From: Myxococcales bacterium
GTDB taxonomy: Bacteria; Myxococcota_A; Polyangia; Polyangiales; Polyangiaceae
Length of the DNA stretch: 64,000 bases
Reading direction: 5' to 3'
NCBI GenBank assembly: GCA_016703425.1
Contig: JADJCA010000009.1
Span: 124,001 to 188,000 of the forward strand
Below the pieces are notes generated by a model. The model made no database searches. It was not told the DNA's origin and saw nothing but the letters and a program-made list of their open reading frames with translations. The translations under genes and the position numbers were made by a program. Shown piece by piece: positions 51,987 to 63,000 of this stretch; the first letter of the stretch is position 1; each line of letters starts with the position of its first letter.

Positions 51987-52247
51987 TCAGTGTTGCGACT
52001 GACAGACGATGCAACGCTCGTCGACGCAATCGTCGCGCGCGACACAAGTACCCAGTTTGCCTGGCGAAAACTCGCAGTTTTCACCCACGCGCGTGCACGC
52101 CTTGGCCTTAGCCTTCCCTTCGGCTGGTTGCCCAGCGGGACAGCCGAAGAGCGCGACCAGCATCACGCCGAGCACCAGCCGACGAACGAGAAGCAGCGCA
52201 CGGCAAGAGAGAGCGTGGCACCTCCGAGGGGCGCCACGCTCGCGCAC
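51987..52247 (-). CDS. Small Cys-rich lipoprotein ending CQSQH
   Basis: 86 residues if started at the GTG at 52247; GTG at 52175 or ATG at 52163 give shorter versions without a basic N-region. The hydrophobic stretch LVLGVMLVALFGC is a lipobox. The mature part is 50 residues with a compact Cys motif: CTRVGENCEFSPGKLGTC, CVDERC, ending IVCQSQH. I recall similar short proteins with the same C-terminus in other myxobacteria. Function unknown. It lies 5 bases after the giant TPR gene stop. Confidence 0.55.
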   Translation of the reverse strand: MRERGAPRRCHALSCRALLLVRRLVLGVMLVALFGCPAGQPAEGKAKAKACTRVGENCEFSPGKLGTCVARDDCVDERCIVCQSQH

Positions 52248-52252
52248 GGTGG

Positions 52253-54016
52253 TCAACCGACGGCGATGCCCAACGCCTTGCGCAGGGCGAAGTACTGCTC
52301 GCTCACCGAGAAGACAATCAGCTCCTTGAGCTTGTCGGCCGGAGGCAAGTCGCCCGGCATTTGTGGCTCGGCGCCGATGATCTTCTTGGCGATCTCCAAA
52401 TCCGCGCAGAGCAAGAGCCCCGCCCGTGCTGAGGAGAGCTCCACCGCTTGGAGCCATCGCTTGAGATCCGCTTTGGCGCCGTCCTCAATGAACTTCTGGA
52501 CGACGATGCGGAGCGAATCGCGTTGGATGGGCTGCATGTACTTCTGCAGCTCCGAGGCCGTCTGGTTCACGGCGGCCGCCATCTCCGGCGGCACCGCAAA
52601 CTCGGGCATCACGATCTTGATGGCCGCGAAGAACATGACCTTCAGCTCGTTGAGCGTCGGGAACAGGTTCCTCATGTAGTGCTCGCCGCGGTAGTAGGCG
52701 AGGTGCTTGCCGACGATGAACGTGAGCTCCTGGGGTGTGAAGCCCGTGAGCACCGTTTGGCCGGCCACGCTCGCCGGCGGCGCCGCCGGAACGGCCACGA
52801 GGGCGCCGGCAACGTCGTTGCGAACGTAAAGCTCGGGCAGCGATACGCCGAGCACTTGCGCCGCCCACCCGAAGGTCTTGGCGAAGGTCACCGTGCTCGT
52901 GGCCGGGTCCTGCTTGAAGCGCTTGTCGAGCGCGGGGAGCTGCCGGGCCGCGCGCAGCTGGTTCGTCTTCGCCACGATCGCCGCCGGGGTGATCATGTCG
53001 AAGATCTTGCCGATGAAGAGGTTCTCGTCCTTGTGGAAGAGGTTCTTCACCCACTGCTCGTTGTCGAGGCGGCTCTTGACCTGAATCATGCCGCGGGGCC
53101 GGTAATCCTCGAAGAAGCGCTGCTCCTCCTCGTCGGCCTTGCGCAAGAACGCGAGCGCAGCGCACATGCACCACGCGCGATCGTACTCGTGCATCTTCAA
53201 GTAGAGCTTGTAGAGGCTCCGGTACGGATCGATCCGCATCGGGTCCTTCTGAAGCACGATCGAGTGCTCGCCGATGGCCGCTTCGAGCTGGTCCGACGCC
53301 TCGAAGAGTTCCGCGAGGATCTGACGCTCGACGGCCTCATCGGGCTTGTACCGCGTGGCCATCTTGAACGCCTCGATGGCGCTGTTCGTGTCGGCCAAGC
53401 GGTCTCGGTAGATGAGACCGAGGTTGTGCCAGAGGTTGTACTCGAGGTCCGGCTGGCTGATGTTCGCCGACGAGAGACGACGAAGCATCTTCCGGAACGC
53501 GCGCTCGAGCGCCTTCCAATCCTTCTTGGTCGTAAGGATCTTGTTGATGCGCTCGAAGGCCTCGAGGAACGTCGGATTGAGGTCGAGGGCGTCGTTGAAG
53601 AGCTCCACCGCGCGGTCGAGGTCCTGCTCCTTGTCGCGGTAGATCTGGGCCATCGTGTAGAGGAACTTGCTCTTGCGAGCCGAGTCCTTCTCCATCTCAG
53701 CGATGGAGCCGATGGTGTCGACGAGCTTCGACCAGTTCTCCGTCGCCTGGTAGAGCTGCATCATCTTGTTCAGCAGCGGCAAGCTGCCGGGGTTGATGTC
53801 GCGAGCCTCTTCGAGGGCTTCGATGGCCTTCGTCGGGTTCTTGTCGAGGTCGTTCCAGATATCCGCGATCTCGTGGAGCATCCGGAAGCGCTCTTCGCCC
53901 TCAAAGACGTTGTCGAGGACCTGCCGCTTGTAGGCGACAACCTGCCGGTAGTCCTTGAGATCCGTGTAGAGGCGAAACCAACGCTTCGAGCGTCGGGCGG
54001 TGCGAGCTATCGACAC
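52253..54016 (-). CDS. Giant TPR protein, 3' portion downstream of the frameshift
   Basis: 587 residues in a frame that takes over where the upstream frame derails. True continuity begins at RLYTDLKDYRQVVAYKRQVL; residues before it (MSIARTARRSKRWF) are out-of-frame run-in. Removing one A/T at 53975-53977 (GGTTT to GGTT on the coding strand) reads ...RPTLEALVRLYTDLKDYRQV without a break. It carries about five TPR units (FEGEERFRMLHEIADIWNDL, ARKSKFLYTMAQIYRDKEQD, NLWHNLGLIYRDRLADTNSA) and a non-TPR C-terminal domain of ~300 residues (LRAARQLPALDKRFKQDP, NLFPTLNELKVMFFAAIKIV, GDLPPADKLKELIVFSVSEQ). No start signal of its own is seen. Confidence 0.8.
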   Translation of the reverse strand: MSIARTARRSKRWFRLYTDLKDYRQVVAYKRQVLDNVFEGEERFRMLHEIADIWNDLDKNPTKAIEALEEARDINPGSLPLLNKMMQLYQATENWSKLVDTIGSIAEMEKDSARKSKFLYTMAQIYRDKEQDLDRAVELFNDALDLNPTFLEAFERINKILTTKKDWKALERAFRKMLRRLSSANISQPDLEYNLWHNLGLIYRDRLADTNSAIEAFKMATRYKPDEAVERQILAELFEASDQLEAAIGEHSIVLQKDPMRIDPYRSLYKLYLKMHEYDRAWCMCAALAFLRKADEEEQRFFEDYRPRGMIQVKSRLDNEQWVKNLFHKDENLFIGKIFDMITPAAIVAKTNQLRAARQLPALDKRFKQDPATSTVTFAKTFGWAAQVLGVSLPELYVRNDVAGALVAVPAAPPASVAGQTVLTGFTPQELTFIVGKHLAYYRGEHYMRNLFPTLNELKVMFFAAIKIVMPEFAVPPEMAAAVNQTASELQKYMQPIQRDSLRIVVQKFIEDGAKADLKRWLQAVELSSARAGLLLCADLEIAKKIIGAEPQMPGDLPPADKLKELIVFSVSEQYFALRKALGIAVG

Positions 54017-57000
54017 CGAGCGCCTTCTCGAAGTTGTTGATGGCCTGTTTGGCCTGGCCCTGCTCGCGCTTGATGCAGCCGAGCTTGAAGTAGACGTCGG
54101 CTCGCGCCTCCGTCTCGTCCTCGCCTAGCGAGGTGAGCACCTTCTGGAAGTTGGTGAGGGCGTTGCCCCAGTCCTTCAGGTTGAACGACGCGTCGGCGAG
54201 GCCGCGAATCGTTGCCTGGTCGGTGAGGTCAAGCTGCAGGGCCGCCGAGTAGGCCTTGAAGGCCTTGTCGTCTTTGCCGAGCTTTGCGGCCACGGCGCCG
54301 AGCTTGCGCTGCAGCTCGTGTTGCTCGTGACGCTCTCGCTTGCCCGCCTTGCGAACGAGCATGTCGAGGAGCGGCTCCGCCTTCTCCCAGTCTTCGACGC
54401 CGATGTAGTGATCGGCGAGCGGAAGCGCCGCGTCCTCGTTCTCCTCGTCGGCCTCGCGAGCGGCTTCGAAGGCGAGAACCGCGCTGTCATGCTCGCCGAG
54501 TCGCTCCTCGCGGAGGCGGCCGAGCTCGACCAAGAGGCGCGCCCTCTGGCGCGGCGCAGCCGTGTAGCTCTGCTCTTGGTCGAGGAACCGAGCGGCGCGG
54601 TCGTAGTCCGCGTTGTCCATCGCGATGACACGCAGCGAAGCAAGCGACGCCACGTGCGATGGATCGATGTCGAGCGCCATCTCGTAGCGGTCTTGCGCCG
54701 AGACGCGGTCGCCGAGCTTCTCGTCGAGGGCCTTGCCGATGCGGTAGTAGGCCTCGACGCGCTGCTTCGAGTCCTGCGTCAGGTCCGCGACGCGTGTCAT
54801 GAACTCGACCGATTGCGCCGCGTCGCCCTGCTTGTCGTAGGCCTTCGCGAGCGACTCAAGCGAATCGATGTGCGTATCGTCGAGGTCGACGATGTTGCGG
54901 TACGCGTCGATGGCGCGATCGATGTCATCGATCTCGTCGGAGTACACCTGCGCGATGGCTCCGTAGAGCTCAATCTTGGTTTGCCGATCGGCCGTCGCGG
55001 AGATGTGGCGCTCGTAGGTGTTGATGAGTTCGAGCCACTGGCGCAGCTTTCGATAGCTGCGCGCGAGGGCGACATAAGCCTCCTCGTGGTTCGGGTCGAT
55101 CTCGATGACCTGCTCGAGGCGCTGCGCCGCGACGTCGGCCTTGAGGAATTGCTCCTCCTGGAGACGCGCGAGGTGCATGAGGACGTCGATACGCTCGCGC
55201 TCCGTCGTGACCACGTCGAGCTCGGCTTCGAGAATTCGCACGAGCTCGGCCCATTGCTGGAGCGCCTCGTAGACGCGAACGAGTCCGCGCATCGCCTGCA
55301 GGTTGGTGGCGTCGATCTCGAGGACCTCGCGGTAGACCTGCGCCGACTTCGTCGGGTCGTTGAGGTTCGACTCGTAGAGCCCCGCGATGCGGAGCTTGGT
55401 GTTCGCGATCTCAACAGGCGCCGTGAGTGCCACGACTTTGCGCGACAGGATGTCTGCTAGCTCGCGGTTCTGGCCGCGCGCCGCGTAGATGCGCTCAAGG
55501 TTCTCGATGGCGGGGAGGAACTCGCCGTCAACCTCGAGGGCGCTCTTGAAGTACGAGACCGCCTGGTCTTGCTGATTGAGCTGGGCGTCGTACAGCTCGC
55601 CGAGCTCCGTCATCGTCTCCTTGCGGTCGACGTCCGTGATGGCGACATCGAGGGCGCGCGTGAGCGTCGCACCGAGCTGTTGCCAGTTGCCGTTCTTCCG
55701 ATAGAGCTGCCCCATCTGGCGCAGGGCGCCGACGTTGTTTGGGTCGAGCTGAACGATCTGCGCGTAATAGGGCTGCGCGTACTCGGGGTGCCCGAGGTCC
55801 TCGCCGTACCACTTGGCGAGGTGCAGGCAGAGGCGGATCTTTTGCTTCGGCTCGGTCTGCTCCTTGAGCCAACCGTTGGCCGCCTGGATCAGCTCACCCC
55901 AGCGCCCCGTGGCCTGCGCCATGCGCTCGAGGTACTTGGCCGTCTCGCGATCGTGGAAGTCTTCGCTGAACGCGTTGACGAGCGCGTCAAAGGCCTGGCC
56001 CTTGTCGTCGAGGTGCTCCTCGAAAACGCGCGCGATCTTGCGGAGCAGCTCCGTCTTGTCGCCAGTCTCCTCGCGGGTTTCGAGACGAGCGAGATAGAGC
56101 TCGATGAGCGGCTCCCACCGGCCTGCGTCGCGGTGGCGACGCTCGAGCTCGGTGAAGGCCTCGTCGTTGGTGGGATCGGCCTCGAGGATCGTCTGGTACG
56201 CGACGGTCGCCGAGTCGGCCTCGCCTAGTGTGTCGGTCCAGATGGCGGCTACCGTGCGGAGCTCTTCGATCTTCTGCGCCGGATCTTCCGTCGCCGCGGC
56301 CCGCTGCATCTTGATGTCGATGACATCGGTCCAGCGCTCCTCGGAGCTGTAGATCTGCTCCAGCGCGTCGAAGCCTTCCCAGTCTGGCCCGCTCTCGAGG
56401 AGCTTCCGCCACGCGTCGGCCGCGTCATAGGGCTGCTGGAGGACCTGTTGATACGTGCGACCTAGCTCGCGGAAGATCTCGCGGAGCTCGTCGGGGTCGA
56501 GGAAGTTCGTCGCCCGGTCGACGGTCTGATGGAGCGCCTGCGCCAACTCGTTGGCGTCCTGTTGACGGCGCCTGATTTGAGCGATCGCGCGGAGCGCCGC
56601 GAGGTTCGCGTAGTCGACGTCGAGTACGCGGTTCCAGTCCTCGAGGGCGACCTCGTCCTTGCTCAGCTTGTCGCTGAAAATGCGGGCGCGGCGCGTGAGA
56701 ATGTTCACCCGCTCGTCGTCGCCAGAAGCGATTTCGAACTGGCGCTCGAGCACCTCAACGAGCTCACGCCACATCTCGAGGCCTTCGTAGAGGTTGGCGA
56801 GGGCGCCGAGGGCTTCCGGATCTTCGCCGCGGAGGTCGAGCACTTGCTTCCAGGTGTCGATGGCCCGCTGCGGATCGCTGAGGCGCTCGGAGGCGAGCCG
56901 CGCGATCTTCGCGCGAATCTCCGCTTCCGCCACGTCGCCAGTGGCGTTCTCAAGCTCTCGCTCGTAGACGCCGTTCAGCTCCGTCCACTTGCCCGTCTCT

Positions 57001-60000
57001 TGGTAGATGCGCGCAAGCGCTTGGATCGCGCCGTCATTCGTCTTGTCGAGCTCGTCAAAGATGCGTCGCCACGCGCGGATCGCGTCGGACGTCTGGTTCA
57101 GGCGCTGCTCGTAGAGGTCACCGAGCCGCGAATAGAGCTCCACGAGTTCGAGCGTGTCCTGCGTCGCCTTCACGCGCTGCTCGAGGACGCCCGCGAGCTC
57201 GGGGAACGAGTCGAGCATCACGTAGATGCGATCGAGATTGGCGAGCGCGTCCACCTCAAGCGGATCGACGGTGAGCACGTAGCGGTAGGTCTCCTCCGCC
57301 TTGGACACCTCGCCGAGCTCGTCCTCGAAGGTCTTCGCCAGTCGCTTTCCAATCGCCCCTTGAACGGCCGGGTCTTGGTGCAAGCCCAGGACGTCGGCGT
57401 AAGCGTTCGCCAGCGCTTCCCATCCGCCATCCACCGCGGCGGCAAGACGGGGAGCGTCTTCGCCGCTGCGCTCGTCGAGCGGGTACTCCTTGAGGGCGCG
57501 CACGAAGGTGCCAAGTGCGTTCGGCGTGTCGAGGAGCTTCTCCTCGTAGAGCTCCGCCAGCTTGTAATAGTGGGCGAGGCGGTCCGCCTCTTCGGTGATG
57601 TGAGCGAGCTGCGCCTCGTAGACCTTGGAGAGCTTCTCCCACTCGCCGGCGGCCCGATAGAGCGGCTCGAGGATCTCCGCCACGTCCATTTGCTTGTCGC
57701 CGCGACCAAAGATCTGCTCAAGCGCGTCGAGCGTCGTCTGGTGCTCCGGCGCTGCGTTGATGACATCCCGGTAGGCGGCAATGGCGGCGTCGAGGTTCTT
57801 GAGGCGATGCTCCTGGACCTGACCTAGGCGGTACTTAAACTCGAGGATTTCGTCGGGCGATTGCCCAATCTCCGCCTCTCGACTGAGGATGGCGGCGAGG
57901 TCACTCCAGCGTTCCGCTTGCGAGAAGAGTCGGTCCAAGGACCGGACCGCGGCCTGGTTCTCCGGGTCCGCTTCGATGACGCGTCGATACCGCTCGATGG
58001 CGCCTTCGAGATCCTCAAGTTGAATCTCGAAAATCTGCGACGTGCGGAGCCCGAGTTCGACGAATCGCTCGGGGTTGTCGGCGCGGAGCTTCGAGAGCTC
58101 AGCGTCGTACAGGGCACCGACCTGCTGCCAGCGCGAGACGACCATGGCGAGCCGCTCGAGGTTCTGCAGGGTGAGTTCGTTGCCGTTGTCGAAGGCGAGC
58201 CCCCGCGCGTAGGTGTCGAAGGCTACGTGATGGTTGTCGAGCGCGTCCTCGTGGAGGCGCGCAATGCGGTGGAGCAGCTCCACCTTCTGGAAGGGGTCGC
58301 TCGCGTGCGTGACCTGAACCTCGTGCACGCTGATGAGCCTCGTCCAGTCGGTCGCCGCCTCGTAAACCGGCTCCAGGACGGCGGCCGCACCCAGCGGGTC
58401 GACGTCGCCGCTCTTGAGTGCCTCGAGGGCCTTGAGCGTCGGCTCGTGAGAGGGCTCCTGTTGGAGGATGTCGCGATAGAGTTCGATCGACCGCGTGACG
58501 TCACCAAGGCGCTTCTCGTAGAGCTCCGCGATGCGGTACTGGAAGCTGATCCCCTCAGCACGATCGCCCGTCATCTCCGCTTCACGGGTGAGGACGTTGA
58601 GGAGTTCGGCCCAGTTTTGAGCGCGCTCGTAGAGGACGTCGAGTCGCGACAAGGCCTGGAGGTCGTCGGGGTCGAGTTCGAGGATGCGGTTGTAGGTGTC
58701 GATGGACTTCTCGACGTCGTTCAGCTCGCGCTCGTAGACGGCGCCGACCTGGTAGAAGATTCGCTTCTTCTCTTCCGGGTCCGCCACGAGGTCGGCCTTC
58801 TTGGCGTAGACCGACAAGAGGTCGTTCCAGCGTGAAAGGCCGAGGTAGCGCTTGATGAGCGCGTCAGTGGCGCGCAAGTCATCGGCGTCGATCTCGAGGA
58901 TCTTGTTGTAGACGGCGATGGCCGCCTCAGGCTTCTCGAGGACGTCCTCTTCGATTTGCGCCGCTTGGAACAGCGCGTCCTTCTTTTCGGCCGGCTCGTC
59001 GACGATCTCAGCCTTCTTCTGCAACACGAGCGAGAGATCGGCGTAGCGGCCGATGCCGCGGAACAAGCGCTCCAACGAGAGCGCCGCAGCCTGACTGCCA
59101 CCGTCGACCTCAAGGACCTTGCGGTACCGTAGGACCGCGGTCTCGACGTCGCCCATGTCTTGTTCGTAGACACGCGCGGCCATCATCAGCAGCGAACTCG
59201 CGAGGGCAGCGCCGTCAGACGCACCTTCGCCAGCGCCGAGCAGCTCTTCCGAGAGCCGCTCGTAGACCTGTGCGAGGTCCGCGAAGCGAGACGTTGCACG
59301 GGCGACGCGATCGAGGTTCTGCTGCGTCGTCTCGTTGGCGGCGTCCTCCTTGAGGGCGCGCGCGAGCGTAGAGAACGCGGACGCCAGGTCGCCGGCCGAG
59401 TCCTCATGGAGCTGAGCAATCTGGTGGAGCAGCTCGACCTTGCGGGCGACGTCGTCGCTGCGGCGGACCTGCACCTCGTGGGCGCCGATCAACTTCTGGA
59501 AGTCGCCGAGCTGCCGATAGAGCGGCTCAAGGAGATCCGCGATGACCAGCTCGTGTTGCGCTTCCTTGCCAAGTCGCTCGAGCGCCTGGAGCGCGTCGGC
59601 GTTGGTCGGCTCGCGCTCCAGCACCGTTCGATAGCCTTCGATGGCAGCCTCGACCTCTTGCATCCGTGACTCGCGGAGGGCCGCGAGACGGAGCATGAGA
59701 TCGATCTGTTGCTCATCGACGGTGACGACGCCGAGCTGGGCTTCGAGGTTTTCGGCGAGGTCGGTCCAAAGCTCCTGACGCGTGAAGAGCGCATCGAGCG
59801 CTTGGAGCGCGCGCAGGCTGGCGGCGTCGAGCTCGAGCACCTTCTTGTAGGCCGCGATGGCTTCGTCGGGCTTGGCGAGCTTCTGGTCGTAGATTTCAGC
59901 GGTGCGAACCAAGAGCGACTCGCGGACCTCGGGCTCGAACGTCTGGTCGATGCGGCGCTGAATGACGCCGATCAGATCCGTCCAACGCTCGGTGCGACTG

Positions 60001-63000
60001 AAGAGCTCTTCGAGAGCCTGCAGCGCGTCCGCGTCGGCCGCGTCGAGGGCCAGCATCTGGGTGTAGGCTTGCGCCGCATCGTCAACGAGGTTGAGCTTCT
60101 GGTCGACAGCGCCGACCTTGAGCCAATACTCGCGAGCGAGCTGAGCATCACCCACGGCGCCAGCGATCTCCTTGTAGAGCGCTACGAGCTTGCTCCACGC
60201 GTCGGCGACATCGGCGACCTGTTCGATCTCGTGACGCGTCTCCGCAAGGGCGGGCTCTTCTCGAAGCGCCGTGGCGAGGGCGTCGAAGGCGCGATCGTAG
60301 TTGGAGAGCGATGCCCCTGCGATGCGGGCGATCTTCCGATGAAGCGCGACACGCTGAGCGGGGACAGATTCGGTCGCCGCGAGAATCTCCAAGGTGCCAA
60401 TGAGCTTCTGGAAGTCGCCCCGCTCCTCGTAAATTCCTTGGAGAATGGAGGCGGCATCGGCCTTCAGGTCCTCGTTCGTGAGGAGGGCCTCGAGGGCCAA
60501 GCGTGCGCCGTCGTGCGTCGGCTTGAGCGCGAGGATCTCGCGGTAGTTTTCTAGCGCGCCGGGCGCGTCGCCGAGGTGCTTCTCGAGCGTCGTGCCAAGA
60601 CGGAACTTGAGGTCCACGAGGGCGTCGGTGCCTTGCTCCAGGTCGATGCGTCGACGAAGCACGTCGGCGTAGGGCTCCCAGCGCTCAAGCTGACCGTAGA
60701 GGACGTCGAGCGCGGCGAGCGCCCGCGCGTCTGCGGGCTCGTCGTCGAGCACCGCGGTGTACGTCTCGATGGCCTTGTCGACGTCGCGCATCTCCGCTTC
60801 GTAGAGCTTGGCGATCTCGTACTGAATGCGTCGCTTTTGGTCAGGCTCGTAGGTGAGATCGCGCTGCTTTTCGTAGATCTCAAGCAGGTCCTTGTGCCGA
60901 CCGGTCTGGCGGTAGAGGCGCTCGAGGGCGCCCATGGCCTCGGCGTTTTCGCCGTCGGCCTCGTAGACCGCGCGATACGTCGCGAGTGCGTCGTCGACTC
61001 GCCCCGCCTCTTCAACGAGCACGCGGCCAAGGCGAAGGCGCAAGGCAATCGCGAGATCGCGCTCGCCGTTGTTGTCGGCCCCCTCGACGGCTCGCACATA
61101 AGCCGACTCAAGCTTGTCCCACGCGCCGGTCACCTTCGCGACACGTTCGACGTCGACGCGCGCCTGCTCGTCGGCGGGCGCGAGCTCGAAGGCGGAGAGG
61201 TAGCGCTCAAAGGCCCGCTGCGGGTCTTTGACCTTGCCCTCGCAAAGGGCCGCGACCTCGCGCAAGAGCGCGATCTTGGCCGACTCATCCTCCTCATGAC
61301 CGAGCTTTACCTCGAGCACCGAGGCAAGCGCCTTCGCGTTGCTCGCCGTCGTGTAGATCGGGATTAAAGCCTCGGCGGCGCGGAGGTTGGTGGCCTCGAG
61401 CTCAAGAACCTTTTCGTAGGCCTTGGCCGCGCGATCGTTCTTCTGTTTCTTGTCGGCCCACAGCTCGGCGATCTTGAAGAGAAGGCCGATCTTCGCCTGG
61501 GCGTCGGTTTCCTTCGCCTCCTGCTGCTCGAGGACGCGGATGAACTCGTCCCACTTGCCGCTCTCCGCGTAGAAGACCTCAAGGTCGTCCCACCGGCCGA
61601 GGGCGAGGTACTTCTTCTTCAGCGCCTCTTGGGCCTTGCGTTCGTTCGGATCGAGCGCGAGGAGGGCACGCCACGCGTTGACCGCACCTTCATCGTTGTT
61701 CAGGCGGTCGCCGTAGATGGCGCCGAGCTTCCCGAAGATCTGAATCTTGCTCGCGTTGTCGTAGCTCAGCTCCGCTTGACGCTCCAAGACCTGCGCAAGC
61801 TTGTCGAACTCCTTCGTGCGCTCGTAGAGCGGCCCAAGGGCCGTCAACGCGTCGAGGTTGCCGTCGTCGCTGGCGAGGACCTCCTGCCACAACTCGATGC
61901 AAATCTCAGGCTTCTTGACGCGCTCCGTGGCGAGCTTGGCGATCTCGTGAAACTTCGCGGCTCGGGCGGGACCGGCGTCGAGGCGCTCGGCCTCGCGACG
62001 TTCGAGGCCGAGGAGCTTCTCCCAGTCGCGGCGCTTTTCATACGCCTGACGAGGGTAGTCGACGGCGGTCGCGTTGTCGGGCTCGAGACCAATGACCTGC
62101 TCGTAGGCCTTCACGGCCTCCGCTTGGTTCGCGAACTTCGTGACGTAGAGATCCGCGGCACGCATGAAGAGCGCGACCTTCTCAGACGTCTCCTCGACGA
62201 GCCCCGCGAGTTGCAGGATCGTCTTGACGTAGTCGTTGAAGCGCTTGGCGGCTTCCTGCTTCTCGGCTTGCGCGCGCAGCTCTGCGATCTTGCCAGGGTC
62301 GCCAGGTTGCGCGGCCGGCTTGGGCGCCGGCGCGATGGAGGCCGCGGGCGGCGGGGCCGACGCTTGAGCGGCCGGGGGCGGCGACGCCGAAGGCTCGCGC
62401 GCTTGCACCGGCTCCGGTTGCACTTCGGGCTCGGGCGCCGGCGGCGGCGCTGACGGCTCGCGCGCTTGCACAGGCTCCGGTTGCGCTTCGGGCTCAGGCG
62501 CCGGCGGCGCTGACGGCTCGCGCGCTTGCACAGGCTCCGGTTGCGCTTCGGGCTCAGGCGCCGGTGGCGGCGCTGACGGCTCGCGCGCTTGCACGGGCTC
62601 CGGTTGCGCTTCGAGCTCAGGCGCCGGCGGCGGCGCTGACGGCTCGCGCGCTTGCACAGGCTCTGGGTGCGCTTCGGGCTCAGGGGCGGCGGCAGGCATC
62701 TCGCGAGACGGTCGCTTCGACGACTGCGGTCCACGTCGCGGCGCTTGAGACGCGCGCACGCGCTCTTCATCGAGCAGGGCGCCGAGCGCCGCGAAGGAGG
62801 TCTCCTCTTCCGCTGGACGAGACGTCCTCGGCTTGTCCTTGAGGGTCTCGCCGATCTGGAGCTCAAAGGCCTTGAGCTGGGGGTGCTCGGGTGCAAGTTG
62901 CACCAATTTTTCGAAATGGCTGCGCGCGCGGATCATGTTGCCGAGCTCGCGCCACGCGATGGTGCCGGCCTGAACGTGGAGGAACGTCGCGGTGCCGTTC

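Noticed and set aside
52448..54040. 530-codon open frame antisense to the end of the giant TPR gene
   Set aside because: The minus strand is clearly coding with TPR periodicity. The plus-strand frame is Val/Leu/Glu/Arg-rich as expected for the complement.
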